Shown here one piece after another: positions 55,980 through 64,000 of a stretch of 64,000 bases of DNA. Under the pieces are notes generated by a model. The model worked only from the letters and a program-made list of their open reading frames with translations, was not told the DNA's origin and did not search any database. The stretch covers positions 7,750,001-7,814,000 of the forward strand of contig OX387203.1 of assembly GCA_947561715.1 (NCBI GenBank). The letters are read 5' to 3'. Every line of letters starts with the position of its first letter. Within the stretch, counting starts at the first letter, position 1. This DNA comes from Ascidia mentula (taxonomy: Eukaryota; Chordata; Ascidiacea; Phlebobranchia; Ascidiidae). The translations under genes and the position numbers were made by a program.

Positions 55980-58900
55980 TCTGCACCACAGTTCGAACCC
56001 CGGTAAAGTTAATACTTCTTTCCCGGTAACCATTAATTCACTTCGGGTTCGGACTTACCCCACTCTAACTAAATTCACGCTGGTGTCACCTCTCCGTGTG
56101 TGTGCCTGTCACGGATGGGTAAAATTAATTCGGTAAATCTCTCTCACCCCTGCTAACTCACTGAAATCAGGCTAAGGACCGCGGCCAGGTAGCCCTGCGT
56201 TTAGTCAGGCTAAGAAGTCCCCGCTTCTGAGTTGGCCACCGAGGTCCGAAAACACACCTTATGCTCCATCAGGGAGCGCCCCACCAGGGGGCAAGTGTCC
56301 CATCAGGGGGCATAGGCAGGTGGCCAACTCAGAAGCGGGCGCACCAGGAGATTAGTCAGCTAATGATTTTCCAAAATTTAACAAAAATTTGTGTATGACC
56401 CCTTGCTTTTTCTGGATATTTTGTTTAGGTCGGGTTAGGGTTTTGCTTACCATTAACGATGCTGGATCGGGACATAGTGGAGGTGAGAGTGAGTTCTGAT
56501 TGCTACTGGGGGAATCCTGGCCTTTTGCTATTATGGTTTGTTACCGGGACTTACTGCATTTACCGACTCTGGGTTATGTCGGACTTTACTGGAGGTTAGA
56601 CAATGATAATTATTGACCGCGACTTGCTTTCGGGGATTATTAAGTAAGTGTTAACATATGTATCGCTCGTGGTTTATTACCGGGTCTTACTGTTGAGGGT
56701 AACGGATATATCAGTAGTTATTTTTAACAATTTTTGGGTTATGCCCGGGGCTTTCTGGTGGTTAGAATGACATGTGACAATTATTCACAGCGACTTACGA
56801 TATTATTTCAGGATTTATTACCGTGCCTTTTGTGAAGAGTGGGTTAAGATGTTTATCGGGACAGACCTCCATATTAAGGAGGATCGCCAGTAAGTGTTTA
56901 TCGGTTAATGGGAATAGTTCGAACCCGACGAGACTTAACGATTATGGGGAAAGTTACCTTTACCGGGGTTCGAACTCGGGTGCAGAGCATTACATGAAAG
57001 TGACTCTAACCTCTACACCACAACTGGCGACGGTTTGCGTCGTCTTTAAGTTGCCCATATCCTTAAAATCAATTTTAGGTGAAACCTTTTCAATAATAAA
57101 GATTTAGGAGCAACTGCTTCTTAAACTACCGTCACCAGTCGTGGTGTAGAGGTTAGCGCCCCCATCTATTTATGCTCTGCAACACAGTTCGAACCCCTGG
57201 TAAGAGGGACTTGTGCCGATTATTTTAGGTAAAACATCTGCAATCAGAATGCTAAAACAGCAATTAGTTCTTTGTACCAACGTCACCAGCCGTGGTGTAG
57301 AGGTTAACGCCCCCTTCTCTACATACTCTGCACCACAGTTCGAACCCTGGTAAAGAAGTCGCTGTCTCAATTATTTTGGGCAAAACCTCTGCAGTCGGAA
57401 AGCTTAAACCGCTCTAGTTTGTCAAGCTATCGTCACCAGTGGTGGTGTAGAGGTTATGATTCCCATCTCAAAATGCTATGCACCTCAGTTCGAACCCCGG
57501 TAAAGGGGTGGTTGACCCAATAATTTTTAGGCAAAACCTCCGCAATAAGATAGGTAAAAGAGAATTTATTTCAACAAACTATCGTCACCAGCAGTGGTGT
57601 AGAGGTTAACGCCCCCCTCTGCAGATGCTCTGCACCGCAGTTCGAACCCCGGTAAAGGGTGGTTGACCCAATAATTTTTAGGCAAAACCTCTGCAATAAG
57701 AAAGCTAAACGGGCAGTTAGTTCAACAATCTATCGTCACCAGCAGTGGTGTAGAGGTTAACGTCCGCCTCTGTTGATGCTCTGCACCTTAGTTCGAACCC
57801 CGGTAAAGGGGTGGTTGTCCCAATTATTTTTAGGCAAAACCTCTCCAACAAGAAAGCTAAAAGGGCAATTAGATCTACAAACTATCGTCACCAGCGGTGG
57901 TGTAGAGGTTAACGCCCCCCTCTGCTGATGCTCTGCACCGCAGTTCGAACCCCGGTAAAGGGGTGGTTGTCCCAATTATTTTTAGGCAAAACCTCCGCAA
58001 TAAGATAGGTAAAAGAGAATTTATTTCAACAAACTATCGTCACCAGCAGTGGTGTAGAGGTTAACGCCCCCCTCTATTGATACACTGCAACGCAGTTCGA
58101 ACCCCGGTAAAGGGTGGTTGTCCCAATTATTTTTAAGCAAAACCTCCGCAATAAGATAGGTAAAAGAGAATTTATTTCAACAAACTATCGTCACCAGCAG
58201 TGGTGTAGAGGTTAACGCCCCCCTCTATTGATACACTGCACCGCAGTTCGAACCCCGGTAAAGGGTGGTTGTCCCAATAATTTTTAGGCAAAACCTCTGC
58301 AATAAGAAAGCTAAACGGGCAGTTAGTTCAACAATCTATCGTCACCAGCAGTGGTGTAGAGGTTAACGCCCCCCTCTGTTGATGCTCTGCACCGCAGTTC
58401 GAACCCCGGTAAAGGGGTGGTTGTCCCAATTATTTTTAGGCAAAACCTCTCCAACAAGAAAGCTAAAAGGGCAATTAGATCTATAAACTATCGTCACCAG
58501 CGGTGGTGTAGAGGTTAACGCCCCCCTCTGTTGATGCTCTGCACCACAGTTCGAACCCCGGTAAAGGGGTGGTTGTCCCAATTATTTTTAGGCAAAACCT
58601 CTCCAACAAGAAAGCTAAAAGAGCAATTAGATCTACAAACTATCGTCACCAGCGGTGGTGTAGAGGTTAACGCCCCCCTCTATTGATGCTCTGCACCACA
58701 GTTCGAACCCCGGTAAAGTTAATACTTCTTTCCCGGTAACCGTTAATTCACTTTGGGTTCGGACTTACCCCACTCTAACTAAATTCACGCTGGTGTCACC
58801 TCTCCGTGTGTGTGCCTGTCACGGATGGGTAAAAGTAATTCGGTAAATCTCTCTCACCCCTGCTAACTCACTGAAATCAGGCTAAGGACCGCGGCCAGGT

Positions 58901-61900
58901 AGCCCTGCGTTTAGTCAGGCTAAGAAGTCCCCGCTTCTGAGTTGGCCACCGAGGTCCGAAAACACACCTTATGCTCCATCAGGGAGCGCCCCACCAGGGG
59001 GCAAGTGTCCCATCAGGGGGCATAGGCAGGTGGCCAACTCAGAAGCGGGCGCACGAGGAGATTAGTCAGCTAATGATTTTCCAAAATTTAAGAAAAATTT
59101 GTGTATGTCCCCTTGCTTTTTCTGGATATTTTGTTTAGGTCGGGTTAGGGTTTTGCTTACCATTAACGATACTGGATCGGGACATAGTGGAGGTGAAAGT
59201 GAGTTCTGATTGCTACTGGGGTAATCCCGGCCTTTTGCTATTATGGTTTGTTACCGGGACTTACTGCATTTACCATTTAATGACTCTGGGTTATGTCGGA
59301 CTTTACTGGAGCTTAGACAATGATAATTATTGACCGAGACTTACTTTCGGGGATTTTTAAGTAAGTGTTAACATATGTATCGCTCGTGGTTTATTACCGG
59401 GTATTACTGTTACGGGTAATGGATATATCAGTAGTTATTTTTAACAATTTTTGGGTTATGCCCGGGGCTCTCTGGTGATTAGAATGAGATGTGACAATTA
59501 TTCACAGCGACTTACGTTATTATTTCAAGATTTATTACCGTGCCTTTTATGAAGAGTGGGTAAAGATGTTTATCGGGACAGACCTCCATATTAAGGAGGA
59601 TCGCCAGTGAGTGTTTATCAGTTAATGGGAATAGTTCGAACCCGACGTGACTTAACGATTATGGGGAAAGTTACCTTTACCGGGGTTCGAACTCGGGTGC
59701 AGAGCATTACATGAAAGTGACTCTAACCTCTACACCACAACTGGCGACGGTTTGCGTCGTCTTTAAGTTGCCCATATCCTTAAAATCAATTTAAGGTGAA
59801 ACCTTTTCAATAATGAAGCTTTAGGAGCAACTACTTCTTTAAACTACCGTCACCAGTCGTGGTGTACAGGTTAGCGCCCCCATCTATTGATGCTCTGCAA
59901 CACAGTTCGAACCCCAGGTAAGATGGACTTGTGCCGATTATTTTAGGTAAAACCTCTGCAATCAGAATGCTAAAACAGCAATTAGTTCTTTGTACCAACG
60001 TCACCAGCCGTGGTGTAGAGGTTAACGCCCCCTTCTCTACATACTCTGCGTCACAGTTCGAATCCAGGTGAATGCAGGTGAATATGGGGTGTTCCCACTT
60101 ACTTTTTAAGGAAAATCCCAGCAATAGGACAGGTAAAAGGGCAATTACTTTGTCAAATAATCGTCACCAGTCGTGGTGTAGAGGTTATGATTCCCATCTC
60201 AAAATGCTATGCACCTCAGTTCGAACCCCGGTAAAGGGGTGCTTGTCCCAATTATTTTTAGGCAAAACCTCCGCAATAAGATAGGTAAAAGGGAATTTAG
60301 TTCAACAAACTATCGTCACCAGCAGTGGTGTAGAGGTTAACGCCCCCCTCTGCTGATGCTCTGCACCGCAGTTCGAACCCCGGTAAAGGGTGGTTGACCC
60401 AATAATTTTTAGGCAAAACCTCTGCAACAAGAAAGCTAAACAGGCAATTAGTTCAACAATCTAACGTCACCAGCAGTGGTGTAGAGGTTAACGCCCCCCT
60501 CTGTTGATGCTCTGCACCACAGTTCGAACCCCGGTAAATGGGTGGTTGTCCCAATTATTTTTAGGCAAAACCTCTCCAACAAGAAAGCTAAAAGAGCAAT
60601 TAGATCTACAAACTATCGTCACCAGCGGTGGTGTAGAGGTTAACGCCCCCCTCTATTGATGCTCTGCACCACAGTTCGAACCCCGGTAAAGTTAATACTT
60701 CTTTCCCGGTAACCGTTAATTCACTGCGGGTTCGGACTTACCCCACTCTAACTAAATTCACGCTGGTGTCACCTCTCCGTGTGTGTGTGCCTGTCACGGA
60801 TGGGTAAAATTAATTCGGTAAATCTCTCTCACCCCTGCTAACTCACTGAAATCAGGCTAAGGACCGCGGCCAGGTAGCCCTGCGTTTAGTCAGGCTAAGA
60901 AGTCCCCGCTTCTGAGTTGGCCACCGAGGTCCGAAAACACACCTTATGCTCCATCAGGGAGCGCCCCACCAGGGGGCAAGTGTCCCATCAGGGGGCATAG
61001 GCAGGTGGCCAACTCAGAAGCGGGCGCACGAGGAGATTAGTCAGCTAATGATTTTCCAAAATTTAAGAAAAATTTGTGTATGTCCCCTTGCTTTTTCTGG
61101 ATATTTTGTTTAGGTCGGGTTAGGGTTTTGCTTACCATTAACGATACTGGATCGGGACATAGTGGAGGTGAAAATGAGTTCTGATTGCTACTGGGGTAAT
61201 CCCGGCCTTTTGCTATTATGGTTTGTTACCGGGACTTACTGCATTTACCATTTAATGACTCTGGGTTATGTCGGACTTTACTGGAGCTTAGACAATGATA
61301 ATTATTGACCGAGACTTACTTTCTGGGATTATTAAGTAAGTGTTAACATATGTATCGCTCGTGGTTTATTACCGGGTCTTACTGTTGAGGGTAATGGATA
61401 TATCAGTAGTTATTTTTAACAATTTTTGGGTTATGCCCGGGGCTTTCTGGTGGTTAGAATGACATGTGACAATTATTCACAGCGACCTCCGATATTATTT
61501 CAGGATTTATTACCGTGCCTTTTGTGAAGAGTGGGTTAAGATGTTTATCGGGACAGACCTCCATATTAAGGAGGATCGCCAGTAAGTGTTTATCGGTTAA
61601 TGGGAATAGTTCGAACCCGACGAGACTTAACGATTATGGGGAAAGTTACCTTTACCGGGGTTCGAACTCGGGTGCAGAGCATTACATGAAAGTGACTCTA
61701 ACCTCTACACCACAACTGGCGACGGTTTGCGTCGTCTTTAAGTTGCCCATATCCTTAAAATCAATTTTAGGTGAAACCTTTTCAATATTGAAGATTTAGG
61801 AGCAACTGCTTCTTAAACTACCGTCACCAGTCGTGGTGTAGAGGTTAGCGCCCCCATCTATTTATGCTCTGCAACACAGTTCGAACCCCAGGTAAGATGG

Positions 61901-63107
61901 ACTTGTGCCGATTATTTTAGGTAAAACATCTGCAATCAGAATGCTAAAACAGCAATTAGTTCTTTGTACCAACGTTACCAGCCGTGGTGTAGAGGTTAAC
62001 GCCCCCTTCTCTACATACTCTGCACCACAGTTCGAACCCTGGTAAAGAAGTCGCTGTCTCAATTATTTTGGGCAAAACCTCTGCAGTCGGAAAGCTTAAA
62101 CCGCTCTAGTTTGTCAAGCTATCGTCACCAGTGGTGGTGTAGAGGTTATGATTCCCATCTCAAAATGCTATGCACCTCAGTTCGAACCCCGGTAAAGGGG
62201 TGGTTGACCCAATAATTTTTAGGCAAAACCTCCGCAATAAGATAGGTAAAAGAGAATTTATTTCAACAAACTATCGTCACCAGCAGTGGTGTAGAGGTTA
62301 ACGCCCCCCTCTGCAGATGCTCTGCACCGCAGTTCGAACCCCGGTAAAGGGTGGTTGACCCAATTATTTTTAGGCAAAACCTCTCCAACAAGAAAGCTAA
62401 AAGGGCAATTAGTTCAACAATCTATCGTCACCAGCAGTGGTGTAGAGGTTAACGTCCCCCTCTGTTGATGCTCTGCACCTTAGTTCGAACCCCGGTAAAG
62501 GGGTGGTTGTCCCAATTATTTTTAGGCAAAACCTCTCCAACAAGAAAGCTAAAAGGGCAATTAGATCTACAAACTATCGTCACCAGCGGTGGTGTAGAGG
62601 TTAACGCCCCCCTCTGCTGATGCTCTGCACCGCAGTTCGAACCCCGGTAAAGGGGTGGTTGTCCCAATTATTTTTAGGCAAAACCTCCGCAATAAGATAG
62701 GTAAAAGAGAATTTATTTCAACAAACTGTCGTCACCAGCAGTGGTGTAGAGGTTAACGCCCCCCTCTATTGATACACTGCAACGCAGTTCGAACCCCGGT
62801 AAAGGGTGGTTGTCCCAATTATTTTTAGGCAAAACCTCTGCAACAAGAAAGCTAAACAGGCAATTAGTTCAACAATCTAACGTCACCAGCAGTGGTGTAG
62901 AGGTTAACGCCCCCCTCTGTTGATGCTCTGCACCACAGTTCGAACCCCGGTAAATGGGTGGTTGTCCCAATTATTTTTAGGCAAAACCTCTCCAACAAGA
63001 AAGCTAAAAGAGCAATTAGATCTACAAACTATCGTCACCAGCGGTGGTGTAGAGGTTAACGCCCCCCTCTATTGATGCTCTGCACCACAGTTCGAACCCC
63101 GGTAAAG
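55980..63107. repeat. 4.69-kb super-unit duplication in the distal array
   Basis: Matching landmarks lie 4,692 bp apart: 56823 and 61515, 57170 and 61862, 57757 and 62449. The long units starting at 56008 and 60691 share features not seen in earlier units (CTACTGGGG before the CCGGCCTTTTGC segment, TTTTGTGAAGAGTGGGTTAAG). Two neighbouring units were therefore copied together after they had diverged. Confidence 0.7.
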
Positions 63108-64000
63108 TTAATACTTCTTTCCCGGTAACCGTTAATTCACTGCGGGTTCGGACTTACCCCACTCTAACTAAATTCACGCTGGTGTCACCTCTCCGTGTGT
63201 GTGTGCCTGTCACGGATGGGTAAAATTAATTCGGTAAATCTCTCTCACCCCTGCTAACTCACTGAAATCAGGCTAAGGACCGCGGCCAGGTAGCCCTGCG
63301 TTTAGTCAGGCTAAGAAGTCCCCGCTTCTGAGTTGGCCACCGAGGTCCGAAAACACACCTTATGCTCCATCAGGGAGCGCCCCACCAGGGGGCAAGTGTC
63401 CCATCAGGGGGCATAGGCAGGTGGCCAACTCAGAAGCGGGCGCACGAGGAGATTAGTCAGCTAATGATTTTCCAAAATTTAAGAAAAATTTGTGTATGTC
63501 CCCTTGCTTTTTCTGGATATTTTGTTTAGGTCGGGTTAGGGTTTTGCTTACCATTAACGATACTGGATCGGGACATAGTGGAGGTGAAAATGAGTTCTGA
63601 TTGCTACTGGGGTAATCCCGGCCTTTTGCTATTATGGTTTGTTACCGGGACTTACTGCATTTACCATTTAATGACTCTGGGTTATGTCGGACTTTACTGG
63701 AGCTTAGACAATGATAATTATTGACCGAGACTTACTTTCTGGGATTATTAAGTAAGTGTTAACATATGTATCGCTCGTGGTTTATTACCGGGTCTTACTG
63801 TTGAGGGTAATGGATATATCAGTAGTTATTTTTAACAATTTTTGGGTTATGCCCGGGGCTTTCTGGTGGTTAGAATGACATGTGACAATTATTCACAGCG
63901 ACCTCCGATATTATTTCAGGATTTATTACCGTGCCTTTTGTGAAGAGTGGGTTAAGATGTTTATCGGGACAGACCTCCATATTAAGGAGGATCGCCAGTA

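Larger units (their letters stand above)
37423..64000. repeat. Higher-order satellite array built from tRNA-like monomers and a complex block
   Basis: The array continues past the window end. A complex block begins after GGTAAAG at GTTAATAC at 38228, 39713, 41504, 43294, 45084, 46874, 48676, 50476, 52276, 54065, 56008, 58718, 60691 and 63107. Spacings are 1485, 1791, 1790, 1790, 1790, 1802, 1800, 1800, 1789, 1943, 2710, 1973 and 2416. Each block, about 1.1 kb long, is followed by a run of ~152-bp tRNA-like monomers: usually 5, but 3 in the shortest unit and 9-11 in the longest. Length differences are mostly whole monomers. Short recurrent ORFs (85 residues on the minus strand) span two monomers and are not genes. 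Candidates for what it is: a pericentromeric or subtelomeric satellite, or an expanded composite SINE. Confidence 0.9.

Noticed and set aside
39320..62667. Recurrent 66-97-residue minus-strand ORFs in the satellite
   Set aside because: They span two tRNA-like monomers and copy with the repeat; no start context, domain or conservation of a frame beyond DNA identity.
37423..64000. Cluster of functional tRNA genes
   Set aside because: A and B boxes are present, but acceptor stems do not pair and T-stems are imperfect; they are tRNA-derived repeats.
37423..64000. CRISPR array
   Set aside because: Repeats are long and the intervening sequences are repeated too, not unique spacers; the DNA is eukaryotic.

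Overview
The window is eukaryotic nuclear DNA: AT-rich, with short GT-AG introns, phase-1 domain exons and several transposon families. The compact introns, tRNA-like repeats and domain mixture suggest an ascidian tunicate (Ciona-like). That assignment is inference, because there is no diagnostic marker.

Region 1 (1-21.3 kb, + strand): the 3' part of a very large adhesion-GPCR gene whose 5' end lies outside the window. It has 24 visible beta-sandwich modules resembling H-type lectin domains. Each is one exon of about 246 bp followed by a linker exon of about 54 bp, all in phase 1. The first 17 modules form a nearly identical tandem array with a 1,315-bp period. Then come a 2.27-kb Gly/Thr/Ser mucin-like exon built on a 42-bp minisatellite, a GAIN-type stalk, a degenerate GPS, seven transmembrane helices and an acidic tail. 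Its introns hold a 449-bp hAT-type MITE and two fold-back elements with hammerhead-ribozyme-like motifs in inverted pairs.

Region 2 (22.5-35.9 kb, + strand): a complete tandem paralogue of about 1,880 residues by my exon model: signal peptide, three H-lectin-like modules, a C-type lectin domain, a Thr/Ser-rich mucin exon (69-bp repeats), GAIN, degenerate GPS, 7TM. Several GAIN/7TM exons have exactly the same length and phase in both genes. Both have lost the His-Leu-Thr autoproteolysis triad, and both carry a furin-like tetrabasic-type site at the same place in the GAIN domain. An intron holds a palindromic insertion of two 5'-truncated Penelope-like retroelement copies, head to head, inside a 15-bp target duplication.

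Region 3 (35.9-37.4 kb): intergenic, no gene recognised.

Region 4 (37.4-64.0 kb): satellite-like higher-order repeat that runs off the window. Fourteen copies of a complex block alternate with runs of a ~152-bp monomer (about 80 forward copies). Each monomer carries tRNA-type A and B boxes at tRNA spacing and is followed by a T-run. Each block carries a perfect 21-bp-stem hairpin and one inverted tRNA-like copy. No protein gene is supported here.

Together the two genes look like a local cluster of cell-surface receptors that display lectin arrays on long glycosylated stalks. Ligand and signalling are unknown.
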